Assembly: GCA_023052935.1 (NCBI GenBank)
Contig: CM041293.1
Span: forward strand, 53,804,725 to 53,868,724
Reading direction: 5' to 3'
From: Piezodorus guildinii
Taxonomy: Eukaryota; Arthropoda; Insecta; Hemiptera; Pentatomidae
DNA: 64,000 nucleotides
A program made the translations under genes and the position numbers. The number at the start of each line of letters is the position of its first letter. Within the stretch, counting starts at the first letter, position 1. The notes under the pieces are model-generated. The model did no database searches. It had not been told where the DNA came from and saw only the letters and a list, made by a program, of their open reading frames with translations. This document shows positions 1 to 11,079 of the stretch, in pieces.

Positions 1-345
1 TTTTTAATTGTGTGGTTTTAATTTATGACCGCACCCCCAACCATCTTCCTCATCTAAAGTATCTTTAATTTTGCAGATTTCAAAAAATAAGGTATATCAT
101 CTTGTTAGCATTGATAAATAACACCTAAATATACAAGTTGAGCGAATTCGATTACACGGAATTGTAAAAGTTAACGGAGAGTTATGAAAAGCCAATGAAA
201 CTAACTGATTGTTTTAGATAAAAATATAATAGATTATTTAATAAAACACATGGTCCTAATTAAATTCAATTTAATTAAGTGAAAGTCATGTATTGCACGC
301 ACCAAATTTTGTTTAAAAGACTATGTAAGCATGCTGCATTTTGTC
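1..345 (+). repeat. ACTTTC repeat, 3' part
   Basis: This stretch matches the last third of the 881-bp repeat at 14350-15230: the region ending in AAGTGAAAGTCATGT and the tail GCACGCACCAAATTTTG are shared. The copy is cut by the window edge. It lies in a Ski2 intron. Confidence 0.65.
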
Positions 346-636
346 TTCATGGTGGATATATTAGAGACAACAAGGCTTCTTGCAGGGCACTTTTCTATTT
401 TATTCTAATAATTATTTAAACCCCTAAGCAAGATAACCTACACAAAGACTTTACTCTTTATTAAAGAATCCATGTAACTTTCAGTCAATTCAATTAATTA
501 TTCCCCAAACTTGGGCTTGCTTGACTTTTTTCAATTCCAAAAACATAGGACTAAAGGTCTATATGCTAAGGTATCTCCATTACTGCGTATAATTTTAAAT
601 CTGTTTTTTAATTTAATATGAATAATTCAAACTCAC
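346..636. other. Ski2 intron, nothing recognised
   Basis: AT-rich sequence left of the last visible Ski2 exon. No coding, RNA or repeat signature was seen. Confidence 0.5.
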
Positions 637-764
637 TCATTCACAAGGAAAGGCCCGTCACCATCCTTAACAAGATACGTTTCTCCTGGACTAGGACCAC
701 CTGTTCCAGTATACACATAATGTTGTAAAGGAACTGGCCTATGATGGGTGGCACAAACCATTAC
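637..764 (-). CDS. SKIV2L: Ski2 exon after motif III, last exon in window
   Basis: This 128-bp exon lies between acceptor TTGATTAG and donor AATGA|GTGAGT and ends in phase 2. It encodes [16 protein letters not shown], then a [13 protein letters not shown] segment. The next exon is not within the remaining 636 bases, which are intron. Confidence 0.88.
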
Positions 765-3700
765 CTAATCAAAACAATTCAATACAGTTTTAATTTTTTT
801 TTTTTTAATTAAAAGAGGATGGTTTTAACAAGAAACAATACCTTCCGTTGTTTAGTTCGTCCAACCCAATTTGCGAATTCAAGGGTATTTGGTACAGTTG
901 CAGATAACATTACAATTTGAACCTGAGGCGGTAAAAGAATCAGAACCTCTTCCCAAACATGTCCTCTCTAAAAATAATAAAAATATGCAAATTATCATGA
1001 TTTAGTCGTACCAAATTTTTATGGTTATTTCATATTTTTTCCTAAAACTTATGTTAAAAAAAAAAAAAAAAAAAATAATGTTCCTCTACAATCCACAAAG
1101 GGTCTTGGATTCAGAACATATAAAGATTCATACTGTTTCTAGGAAAACAGCCGTGCAAGGAAGTGATTAGAGTGAGGTTACACCCAGCTGTCAGGTTTTC
1201 CCCAATTTTTGGGTACAAACTTTATAGAGGCTGGGTGTGCCTCAAGAGGGTATTACTACTCCAGGGTCGACCCATTGCCGAAATACCAGAATAAATAATA
1301 TTCTGCTTCAGCCAGGATTCGAACGGTTCCTGAGAACAGTAATCTCAGAGAAAATGCTCCCTTGTATCTGATAAAAATACACTAAAATATCTTCAAAGTT
1401 GCAGTCAGGAATTCTGATCAGAATACTGGTCACCGGAAGCTATTGGAATATTTATCATATTGTGACATGGTTAATGGTAAAGGTCCAGGTCCTTAGAAAA
1501 TAAAATTATTTTCGATGTTATACTTTATTTCCTTTGTCAGCGGCATACAAGCATACGGCAAAAAAAAAATATTCTACCATAACACCAACTAAAATTAATT
1601 AAAAAATAATCAGTTTTAAAAATAGAAAAAAAGGAAATAATATCAAATAATCTTCAAAGTAAAGTTATCAGAGGATGCTTACCGCTGGGTATATTAAATA
1701 TATATGACGAAAAATTAAATAAAAATAGCCTTAAACTGCTCCTGGTTGCTTCCCTGCTAACTCGGTACTTCCATCCATCTATTCGGTATGAGACTTTCTA
1801 CGGGAATGGCTTAAAATCGTGGAATTCCCCTATCTCGTCTGTACTTATCCTAGGCGGCGACACTGTACGTTTCCATATACATATATGGCTCAAGTTTAAG
1901 ACACCGGGCGGACGAAACCCGAGCGGGAAAATTAAAAACTTGTTACACACTCCCCTCCAGTGGGTAAGTCCGTCAGGTGGTTTGGAATAACTTAAGCTTC
2001 GATGGATGCCATAAACCTACGAACTTTCCATTCTGATCCCTTAACTTACACGATCCGCCACCCGTAACTGAGACAACTGTATAAGGGCCTTCATACTTGG
2101 GGTTAAGTTTAGCTGCGAGTTTATCTGCTGCTGAAGATAACTGAAAAGTCATTTTTAAAACCTGATCTCCCGGATGGAAACGATCTTTCCGGCGTCTCAA
2201 ATTATAACGACTACTCTGATTTATGCTTGCTTTAAGAGAATTTTCCTCAGCGACATGATGAACTTCAGGCAATTTGGCCACTTTTGCCGCCCAACGAGTC
2301 TGTTCTTCTTCGCGAGCTGCTAGAATATCTCCCTCGAGAACTTGGCGTAAAGGCCTTAGCTCTCTACCGAAATTTAAGAAAGCAGGGCTGAACTTGGTCG
2401 AGTCCTGAACTGCGGAATTCAATGCAAATTGGATCTCTCCTAACTTCTCGTCCCAGCGTTGGTGTTTTTTCCCAAGATACGTGACAATAAGTTGCTTTAT
2501 ATTACGGTTAGACGGTTCTGTGGGATTTGCCTGTGAGTGATAAAGAGGAGTAGTCTCCCTCTTGATTCTGAACTCCTTAGCTACTTCATCAACAAGATTA
2601 CTCACAAAGTTCTTGCATTGTCGGAAATTAATTTCCTAGGTGCACCATACCTATTAATATTCGCGACTTTAATTTCGACACTATAACCGAAGAGGTAGCT
2701 TTCCTAATGGGACACAATTCCACCTATCGGCTAAATAAATCGACAAAAACTAGGAGATAAACGTTGCCTTTAGTGCTTCTAGGATAGGGACCCATAATGT
2801 CGACAGAAACGATTTCCCACGGCTGCTTGTTATAGCGAGGGTACATCAATCCACGAGGTGGTGTATTTCTGGGTTTTACCTTTTGACACAACTCACACTG
2901 TCTCACATATTGGCTTATATCCGAATAAAGTCCCGGCCAATAATATAGTCTGCTAACCCGCGTGAACGTCTTATCAATCCCTAAGTGGCCAGACTGAGGA
3001 AGATCATGATTATCATATATTATAGATCTCTGCATGTGTCTTGGAACAACCACTTTCCACTCCTCACTGGGGTCCTCCAACTCTCCTTTCAAAGAGTTCT
3101 TCCTAGGATAAGTACAGACAAGTGGATTTTCTTATTGTCTTCCATTCAGTTCATGTGGTACGTATTTTCCCACTTTCTGAATCTTTCCCATAGCTTTCAG
3201 ACGAAGAGATACTGCTTTTTTATCACATTTAATTGTTCCGCAAGTTCTTGTTGAGTCTGAGTATCGTCTTCATCCAATACGGTTTGCAAGTCCTTGTCTC
3301 CAAACTTTTTCGGTGGTTTCCCAATCTCCTCAATTCTCATGTAAAAATCACCATTTTTAAATTTTTTAAACCACTTAAAGCATTGAGTATAACCAAGAGC
3401 ATGTTCACCATATGCTTTGACAAGCATTCTATGCGATTCTGCAGCAGTTTTCTTTAAATGATAGCAGAAAACTAATACTTTCCGCAGATAATAGTTTGTA
3501 GGCACAAAATTCGACATGTTTGAGGTTATAGAAAAATAAATCAGTGTATGAAACTTAGGTGATTGTGTGTTGACAAAGTTTGTCAGCTGTTAGAAGGAGA
3601 AGATGGCGCTACAGAAGTGGTCTTTATACTAATAGCGAGCACCATCTTTAGGGAAATTCTAGTTTCATACTTCTACAGCTGGTACAATAATCAGTGAATA

Positions 3701-6700
3701 AAATTCAGTATTATTACTAGAAGTATGTATGTAACATAAAATGCATTTAATAAGTTTTTAAAAAATACACAAAATACACATATTGTTAAGATTATATCAT
3801 CATAAAAAACAATTTTATAATAAAATATTACATGGGAGAAGTTAGTGGAGGGTGCACACACAATTAAGTACAAACTTAATTTAATTTGATAGTGCTTGAT
3901 TTAATTTAATACTTAATTATCTGTTCATTTGTCTGCCCCCTCAACTAACTTCTCCCATATATACACACAGTCAACCATTCTCACTTCACGATAAAATATT
4001 ATAGTTTACCTCAGGGTCATTGATGTAATGAACTTCATCGAAAACAACAAATTCCAAATCACGTATTTTTTCTGATGTGTTGTACAACATCGATCTCAAT
4101 ATTTCAGTTGTCATAATCAGACATTCAGCATTTTCATTTAATTGAATGTCACCAGTAATGAGACCAACGGAACCAAATATACGCTTAAAATCAGCATATT
4201 TTTGATTCGACAGAGCTTTGACTGGAGAAGTATAAACAGCCCTTCAAATATAAATACCACAATTAATTAGGATTATAAAAATTTTTTTTTATCAAAAAAA
4301 AGTCTATATATATATATATTTATCTCATACTAAAAAAATATTTTAGATAGAAATACAACTCAAATAGCTGTTAATAACAAATCATTAAGGATAGAAACCA
4401 CAAAATAGCACCACTCCATATCACATTGATATATTGACTATTAGTAATATAATATTTTAGTTACTTAAAAGTATTTTTTTCATCATTAGCTGTATGTTAT
4501 ATGCTTCATTTATTTTCAAGTATACTTAAATAGGTGTATTATTTTTTATAATGAATTTTTTTAATCAAGTAAGGAAAAAAAAATTAATCTCCTTCAAAAT
4601 TTAATAGTTTGGATTTCAAGACACATGGAGCACAAAATGGGATTTAAAAATTCGATCAGTCCAGATCGTTACAATACAAAAGAGCTAATTTTTTATTAGA
4701 TTTTGCAATACTGTCCTTTAAAGGGAGTATTCCTGTAGTAAATATTATAAATAGTTATTAGGATTGACATTAAGCTTTACTTCCAGGTTTTTCCCTTGTT
4801 ATAGAAAGGTTGGATCACAATTTAAACTGACAGGAAGGATATGCTAATTTCAGAGTAAATATCACTCAATGGAATAGACATTAAATAATTGAATACATTT
4901 TAAACCAAACCTCAGGGAGGATTTTATTATCTTACCCTCTACATTTTATTTTCATATGGTGATTAATATATTACTTTTTATTACACTTTTCACATGGCAA
5001 CCTAAAATATTAATATTAACCCTTTCAGTTCTGAGCTTATTTTCACATATTTAACATAAATTGCTAAAGGATTTTTGAAAAAAAAAAAAGTACCTTACAT
5101 GTGCAAGGTAAGACATGTCCATACAAGTCCATACCTATCAAACTAAAAAAAAAAGGTTAATACAATTAAGAAAGATAAAATCAAATATCTATAAGCTTTC
5201 AGGAAAAAAAAAAAAAAAAGGAATTATTTAAACTCTTCATATAGAAGTAAAGAAAAAATGTATTAACAAAAGAAAAAGGAATATTCTTCTAGTATAGATG
5301 GTTTGTATTAAATAACATTGTAGGGAGGGAGGTTATATTAACCATAACATGTTAAGAAGCAGAGGTATGGCTATGAGTGCTATCTATGTACACCATTAAA
5401 GCATAACTTCACAAATGCTGGAAAAAGAGAAGAGTATAATATTTTTTGTAATTTTAAATGGATTACTTGCTCCTGTTTCGTTTTGACATAGCAATTGCGT
5501 ATTCAGCAACTACAGTCTTTCCAGCAGAGGTGTGAGCTGAGACGAACACGTTGTAGCCATTTTCAAGCGCCTGTATAGCCTACAAGGTAACAAAACAGCT
5601 AGTTTATAATTTGTGTAAAATAGTTTACTCACTGAAAATTAATAAGAATTTTGCCAGTACACATGCGTGATGTGATGGTGTGTTCACACTCTAGTCAAGT
5701 TTAAGTAAACTGGGAGATGGAGGGAGTAATTCGGCTAGGATTGCTGATGTAAGAGTCCAATCCATTTTTTTAATGAATATTTCAATATGAATATGAATAT
5801 TGAATATTGCCACAAAAGTATATACTCTTTGGTATGTTAATATATTATATACATTTAAATAGTTCAAAAACTTATTTTTTTAAAAATAAAATGAATTAAA
5901 TTGCTAATTTGCCGTAAGGGTGATAAATTTGTCTTATAAAACTGATAGTAGGTTTGCCTGGAACAAGCCAACACTCGGCAAGAGTAAGAACACAATTGTA
6001 TCCCTACAAAGTTTTGAATTCACACAAATGTATTAAATATGGGCCATTCTCAGCAAAACGTACAATCGAGTGTCTTTCTTGAAAATTCCAAAAGTTGAGT
6101 TTTTGGTCCATCCTTTTTTTTTTTTATGTCCCTATATATAAAATCTGATCTGATGTAGCACTCAGCAGAGCTTGATTCGGTGTAATTATCAAACTAATTT
6201 ATTCCATTAATACTTAATTAATTCCTCGCGCGGATCTCATTACCGCGTAAGGGGAGCGTCCCACGGGTGGCGGATGTGGGAATGGTCGGTGGAATTTCCT
6301 CGGAAGCTCCTCCCGGCTAAGTCCGATGGACTCGCTGACCAACAATGAGAGCGGCCCCCCAGGCTTGCTGGAGGGTGTGACGTAGGTTCGAACGCCCTAC
6401 TCACATATTTTAGTTCACAAAATATCACAAAAGTCATGGATTCCTCTGAGGTAAAACGCTCATTATCCGGAGGTAAACTAGTCCCCCGTTCGGGTCTCCG
6501 GGTGGGGACTGCTTCAGGGGAATCATGGCGCAAGATGAAAATTAGAGATCTAACAATAGGGACGTGGAACGTTAGAAGTTTAAATACGGCAGGTGGGTTA
6601 AAGTCGGTCGCGAATGAAGTTAAGGGGTACCATTTAGATATCGTTGCATTACAAGAGGTTCGCTGGGTTCGTTAACAGAAGGAAAGTATACTATTTGGCA

Positions 6701-9700
6701 CGGGGGGAGCGTTAATTATTGTCTAGGTACCGGGTTTCTGATTAGGAATAGATTTCTTTCCGCATTACGGGACGTACAGTTCTTTAGTGAAAGAATATCG
6801 GTTGCTATATTTCAAGGGCGTTGGTTTAAAATCGCGTTTATAAACATTCATTCACCCACCGAAGACAGTGATGATGAAGTTAAATGCGAATTTTATGATA
6901 AACTAGAGTCGGTTTACGATAAGTTACCGCGAAATTACATTAAGATAATACTAGGCGACGCGAACGCAAAGGTTGGAAGGGAAGAAGTATATCGTCCTAC
7001 AATCGGTAAAGAAAGTTTGCACGAATATAGTAATGATAATGGGACCCGACTAATAAACTTTGCCATTTCGAAAAACCTAGTTATCAAAAGCACTACATTT
7101 AAACGTAAGGATATTCATAAGTATACGTGGACATCACCGGATGGACAAACGCGGAATCAAATCGATCATGTTTTAATACAAAACAGATGGCAAAGTAGCA
7201 TAATTAACGTGAGATCGTATCGAGGTGCAGAATGCGGTTCTGATCATGAATTAGTAATCGCGAAACTTCGACAAAAACTAAATACAAAAAAGAGAACACC
7301 GAACTATATTCGTCCCGAGAATTTTGATTTAGTTAAATTGAACAACCTCGAAATTAGAAAACAATTTGCGATAGAAGTAAAAAATCGGTTCGAAGCTTTG
7401 GAATCTTCAGACGAGGAACACAAAGATGTAAACAAACTATGGGAAGGGATCAGGGATAATATTAAAGAGGTCGGTAATTTATGTCTTGGAAAAATCGAAA
7501 ATAAAAAGAACAAACCTTGGTTTCGACAGGGATTGTCAAAATATGTGCGAAAAAAGAAAAACCGCTAAACTGAATTCCTTAAATAATCCAAGCGATAATA
7601 ATGTGGCTTACTTTCGATTAGTAAAAAACGAAACTTCAAAACTCTTAAAAAATAAGAAAAGAGAGTATCTTAAAGGCAAAATAATAGAAATAGAAAAACA
7701 CAGAAACGAAAATAACGTAAGAGAGATGTACAAAGGTATAAACAAATCGCGTAAAAGATTTGAACCTCTATTGAATGCAGTTAAAGATGCAAATAACAAT
7801 ATAATTGCGGATCCTTCTGAGATATTAAATAAATTTAAACAACACTTTGACGGCATCTTAAATACGGAAAATAATAATCAATCTCCTCTCTCTGAATATC
7901 AGAGCGCTGAACCATGGATAGACGCACCGAGTAAAGAGGAAGTCGAAATGGCGATAGGAAAATTAAAACGTTATAAGGCCGCAGGAAATGATAATATCAC
8001 GAGTGAATTAATCAAGGCGTGTGGAGAAGCGGGCGTTTCCAAAATACATTTTTTAGTTAAAAAGATCTGGGAAACTGAAAAAATGCCCGAAGAATGGAAA
8101 GAATCAATACTTATTCCGATTCACAAAAAAGGACCTAGAAAGTTAGTAAACCTAGTAGAGATGTGTTTGTCGGAAACATTCCATAAAGTTAGAATCAGTC
8201 ATAATTACTCCGAGAGATTTGAGGTGCGATCGGGTTTGAAACAGGGTGACTCCCTTTCACCTGTGTTATTTAATATAGCTTTAGAATATGTCATAGAAAA
8301 GGTGACGTGTACCGAGAAAGGCTTAAATATGGGTGACAAGATTCCGGTTTTGGGGTATGCCGATAATCTGGTACTGCTAGGTGAAGACACGGAAACCATA
8401 CAACTAAATACAAGTGTGTTAATAAAAACCGGTAAGGAAATAGGACTCGAATTAAATACCGATAAGACGAAGTATATGATCAGTAGCAGAAACGGTGTCG
8501 ATCTTGGTGATATTGATGTATCAGGTCATACTTTGGAACACGTAGAGAAATTCAAGTATTTAGGTTCAATTATAACTAGAAAAAATGAAATACAGGAAGA
8601 AATAAAGTCCCGGTTAAAGGTGGGAAATGCGTGTTATTATTCAGTTGCTAAGTTACTTAGTTCGCGGCTTCTATCTAAAAACTTAAAGATTAGAATTTAT
8701 AAAACTATTATTCTTCCAACGGTTCTTTACGGATGTGAAACGTGGCCGCTTACTTTAAAGGATGAACAGCGGCTTAAGGTTTTCGAAAATAAGGTATTGC
8801 GTAAAATATTTGGTCCAAAGAGAGATGAGGCGACTGGGGAGTTTAGAAGATTGCATAACGTGGAATTGCGGAGTTTGTACCCTGTGAATATAATTGAGTT
8901 GATAGCATCGCGTAGACTCAAATGGACGCGTAAAGTTGTTGGGCTTAGTGAGGAACGGATTCCAAGAAAGTTGGTATTCGCTGAACCGACTGGTAGGCGT
9001 CCGAAAGGTAGGCCGAAGCGTTGATGGGAGGATTGCATTAAGGCTGATCTCGGGGGCTTGGGCTTGACCGGTGAACATTGGACGAGTCTATGCAGGCGAA
9101 GTTTGGTGGTATCGGCATCGAACCTTCGGGTTCGGTAAGCCTATTATTATTATTATAATACTTAATTAATTAATTAAAATAATTAATTATTCCAGAAATG
9201 TGAGCTAGTGACAATCTAGTGGTGAGCCAATGATTTTTGGAATGATCTCCCGAAGGTTTTTGAACAAATTAAAATAGTCCTCGCCTCTTTCATTTGTTAA
9301 ATATTTTTTAAAATTCGCTTCTATATACGATCAGCATCCAATTGAGTACGATAAAGTGTGAACCAAAATATTTCTTCATACCAGAACAGTAGGTTTAAAG
9401 GGAAATAAAAAAAACAAAAAAAAAAAACACCCATTTCATCATTCCTTCTGTGGGCTAATGACGGGTGCGTCAATGACGAATCAAAGGTTTTCAAAAAAGT
9501 CTTCTTTCCAAAACGAAGTAACAAAACAAAGAAATACATCAATCTACTCAGTAAGCTGAACAATATCACGGAAAAATAGAAGATTAATCAATTAAAAATA
9601 ACTAGCAGAGATAGAGTGCGTGCAACAATGATGGCCAATAAAAATACTCTTACTCACTAGCTTACGTCTTCACTTCCTGCCACTGTGGAAGTTACAAACC

Positions 9701-11079
9701 TCTGGGTCGGTTGGCTGGAGGTGTAACAAGCCAATGATGTTTCGGACATTGATTCAAAATTTTCATACAGGAATAATTCATTTATTTGAACTTATGAATG
9801 TGCACCAAGTAGAGCAGAAAAGAAAAAAAAAAAAGTTGGAAAATAACCAATTTTAGTACGAGGGAAATCATTTGGACAGCATTTGTACGTTTCGTTGAGA
9901 ATGGCCCACATATTCTGAATATTTACATTAACCACAATTATAGTCCAGGAGATTCAGGAATACATTAAGACAGAGCTGTTTTTTTTTTCAATTTTGTACA
10001 TAACTGTGTTCCATTTTAATTTTTTTTAAAGTTAAGTTAAATAACAGGAGAAGCCCATAGCTGTGTGGCTCCCACACTAATCCAAATCCATTCAAACCCT
10101 GCCCAATGGGTGTAACCTTTACACACATATGGGTGTAACCCCTGTCAGCCAACTGGTGGCCACTCACAAAAATAAGCATGCGTAGTGATGACTCTACCCT
10201 ATAATTTATCATAAAGAATCACAAATTCTCCTGGAAGATTACACTGCGCAGCCAAGGGTCTATCTGGACGTGCCATCCAAAAAAAAAAAAAATAAAAGTT
10301 AATAATAATAATAATATTTATTTGATACATCAAAACTTAATTTTGATTTATTATCATTACAGTAATAATTACTCAGCCCTGTCATGATACATCCTATCCA
10401 ATATTAATATTGAAAATCCAAATCTAATATATAAAAATCTCGTGTCATGGTGTTTGTGGTCGTACTCTTTCAAAATGGCTCAACCGATTTTTTAAAATTT
10501 TTTTACGTATATGGTAGGTATGAGAATCGGTCCAAAAGTATATTTAATATATCTAGGTGATTAGTGGGTCCCTAAAGGGAATGTTTTTTTGTTTTGTTTT
10601 TTTATTCAAGAAAATATCTTCCTTGATTATTTAATTAAATTATTTAATTAAGAAATATCTATAATCCAAAATTTTCACCCTCCTACCTCCTATCCTCTCG
10701 TGTAAGATTAAATTTTTTTTTTTTTTTTGTATGAACAACATACAAATAATTTAAATGTCATTCGTATTACTACAAAATCCTGGGCAACACAGGACCAGAA
10801 TAAAAGGGATGGAAAAACATTTGCCAAAACATCTAGTAATCTATAATATTCTAAATTTACAATCCTTTGCATGAGAAAAACAAAATAAAAGTTACTTACA
10901 TGTTTCTGGAAGCCATCTAATTCAAAAGGATATGACATAGCAGGAGTCCCCTCCAACTCAATCTTGGCATTGGAATTGACCTCTTCAGCCCATTCTTCTT
11001 TCCTCAAGGGCCTCGGTACATCTCTCAAACGAAGAACAGGGATTTTCGGAGGAAGTGGAGCCTCTGTTTCTTCCTGAGT
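637..11079 (-). CDS. SKIV2L: Ski2-type RNA helicase, first RecA domain (five exons, 3' part beyond window)
   Basis: Five exons read on the minus strand: 11079-10900, 5579-5467, 4241-4010, 967-842 and 764-637. All have AG/GT borders and matching phases. They encode, in order, a pre-helicase segment ending in [11 protein letters not shown], Walker A (SAHTSAGKT), motif Ia ([13 protein letters not shown]), motif Ib (TTEILRSML), the DEVH box ([11 protein letters not shown]), motif III (MLSATVPN) and a segment reading [12 protein letters not shown]. The [20 protein letters not shown] and RPVPL signatures separate Ski2 from its nuclear paralogue Mtr4. In animals and yeast Ski2 is the helicase of the cytoplasmic Ski complex that feeds RNA to the exosome. 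The second RecA domain, arch and DSHCT domain are missing because the gene leaves the window at its left edge. Introns between these exons hold the gypsy, mariner and RTE insertions. Family assignment is firm; the true N-terminus is uncertain. Confidence 0.93.
842..967 (-). CDS. SKIV2L: Ski2 exon with motif III (SAT)
   Basis: This 126-bp, phase 0/0 exon lies between acceptor TTTTTAG and donor AAG|GTATTG. It encodes [16 protein letters not shown] followed by [19 protein letters not shown]. The SAT tripeptide couples ATP hydrolysis to unwinding in this superfamily. Confidence 0.92.
1130..1345 (-). repeat. Possible tRNA-derived SINE
   Basis: On the minus strand an RNA polymerase III box B-like sequence (CGTTCGAATCC, at about 1312-1323) heads roughly 200 bp of GC-richer sequence inside an AT-rich intron. 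There is no second copy in this window and no clear box A, so this stays tentative. Confidence 0.35.
1690..1949 (-). repeat. Partial LTR of a Ty3/gypsy element
   Basis: Just after the integrase ORF stop on the minus strand lies a purine run (GGAGGGGAG, at about 1951-1959) followed by TGTGTAACA. This is the usual layout of a polypurine tract and the start of a 3' LTR. The outer LTR end is not resolved. Confidence 0.45.
1973..3095 (-). pseudogene. Ty3/gypsy LTR-retrotransposon integrase, broken
   Basis: This is a minus-strand pol remnant in two ORFs. The first (3092-2724) carries the HHCC zinc-binding domain (H at [10 protein letters not shown] and HLG, then CELCQKV) and the first catalytic Asp (SVDIMGPYP). 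Between 2724 and 2605 the frame is lost, though a second-Asp motif is still visible. The second ORF (2605-1973) carries the catalytic Glu region ([12 protein letters not shown]) and the integrase C-terminal domain, down to [10 protein letters not shown] and a stop before the purine tract. Reverse transcriptase, RNase H and gag are absent; the left part was lost where a mariner begins. Confidence 0.85.
3122..3682 (-). mobile_element. mariner transposon, 3'-truncated
   Basis: On the minus strand the element begins at a mariner-type terminal repeat (CCAGCTGTAGAAGTATGAAA) next to a TA at 3683-3684. The transposase N-terminal helix-turn-helix half is readable at 3517-3197 ([44 protein letters not shown]). 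Homology with the copy at 29920-30730 continues to about 3122 with the frame broken. The catalytic half and the second terminal repeat are missing. Confidence 0.85.
4010..4241 (-). CDS. SKIV2L: Ski2 exon with motifs Ia, Ib and DEVH box
   Basis: This 232-bp exon takes one base to finish the codon split with the Walker A exon and ends in phase 0 at GAG|GTAAAC. It carries motif Ia ([13 protein letters not shown]), GLITGD, motif Ib (TTEILRSML) and the catalytic [13 protein letters not shown]. The H of DEVH and the following YIND are Ski2-like; Mtr4 has DEIHYMRD. Confidence 0.93.
4242..5466. other. Ski2 intron, AT-rich
   Basis: About 1.2 kb with many homopolymer runs. No coding, RNA or repeat signature was recognised. 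Confidence 0.5.
5467..5579 (-). CDS. SKIV2L: Ski2 exon with Walker A motif
   Basis: This 113-bp exon begins in phase 0 after acceptor TTGTAG and ends in phase 2 at GCAA|GTAATC. It encodes [12 protein letters not shown], then the ATP-binding loop SAHTSAGKT and [13 protein letters not shown]. The lysine and threonine of the P-loop are present, so the nucleotide site looks intact. Confidence 0.92.
6539..7568 (+). pseudogene. RTE endonuclease (APE type), interrupted
   Basis: The N-terminal piece (6539-6675) reads to LQEVRWVR and a stop. After a small indel the frame resumes and is open through 7017-7568. Catalytic features of the AP-endonuclease fold are visible: the E of LQEVRW, the D and N of DANAKVG, the D of NQIDH, and SDH. 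It would nick genomic DNA to prime reverse transcription. Confidence 0.82.
7486..9024 (+). pseudogene. RTE reverse transcriptase with internal deletion and YADN
   Basis: The 512-residue open frame has a finger region ([17 protein letters not shown], then [16 protein letters not shown]). It then jumps straight to [10 protein letters not shown], so the segment with the first catalytic Asp is missing (roughly 80 residues by comparison with the copy at 49135-49961). It resumes with [16 protein letters not shown] and [10 protein letters not shown], where Asn replaces the second Asp of YADD, then the thumb ([20 protein letters not shown]) and a C-terminal tail ([11 protein letters not shown]). It cannot be catalytically active. 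Confidence 0.85.
10040..10277 (+). repeat. Diverged copy of the SINE at 51982
   Basis: It shares the core of the 51982-52277 SINE: a CCTGTCAGCCAACTGGTGG-like stretch, ACTCACAAAAATA, GTAGTGATGACTCTACCCTA and the end CAGCCAAGGGTCT. The tRNA-like head is badly decayed, and the tail is poly-A rather than GAAT. Confidence 0.6.
10424..10590 (+). repeat. Short interspersed repeat (CTAATATATAAAAATC family)
   Basis: It starts at TCTAATATATAAAAATCTCG and includes ATGGCTCAACCGATTTTT and ATATTTAATATATCTAGGTG. A second copy lies at 14140-14330 in the same orientation. A related TCGGTTGAGC motif appears in reverse near 60508. This looks like a non-autonomous element; its class is not determined. Confidence 0.5.
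10900..11079 (-). CDS. SKIV2L: Ski2 exon before the helicase core
   Basis: This 180-bp, phase 0/0 exon starts after acceptor TGTGTAG and ends at CAT|GTAAGT. It encodes a proline-rich stretch ([20 protein letters not shown]), then KEEWAEEV, then [11 protein letters not shown], which matches the segment just before the Q-region in Ski2 proteins. It is the boundary exon: everything downstream is clearly Ski2, and everything upstream in the same frame is unrecognised. Confidence 0.9.

Larger units (their letters stand above)
6224..9156 (+). mobile_element. RTE-type LINE with 15-bp target-site duplication
   Basis: The element is flanked by the identical 15-mer AATACTTAATTAATT at 6209-6223 and 9157-9171. 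It starts at CCTCGCGCGGATCTC and ends in an (ATT)n tail, as RTE elements do. The order is a 5' leader, an APE endonuclease (from about 6539) and a reverse transcriptase (to 9024). The endonuclease has [16 protein letters not shown], a DANAKVGRE segment, [15 protein letters not shown] and GSDHELV. A stop near 6673, a frameshift near 7540 and a deletion in the RT make it inactive. It lies antisense in the intron between Ski2 exons 10900 and 5579. Confidence 0.9.
6036..9912. mobile_element. DNA transposon with inverted ends, split by an RTE LINE
   Basis: The sequence at 6036-6065 (GGGCCATTCTCAGCAAAACG plus flanks) recurs in inverted form at 9883-9912 (TTCGTTGAGAATGGCCC plus flanks). The two agree over nearly 30 positions with only a few differences. 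Taking away the RTE at 6224-9156 and one target copy leaves about 0.93 kb with no transposase, so it is a non-autonomous element. The superfamily is not determined, and no clear target duplication was seen. Confidence 0.6.

Noticed and set aside
8727..9078. Long minus-strand ORFs opposite the RTE reverse transcriptase
   Set aside because: They are shadow frames. The plus strand has clear RT motifs, and the same shadow appears at the other RTE tails.
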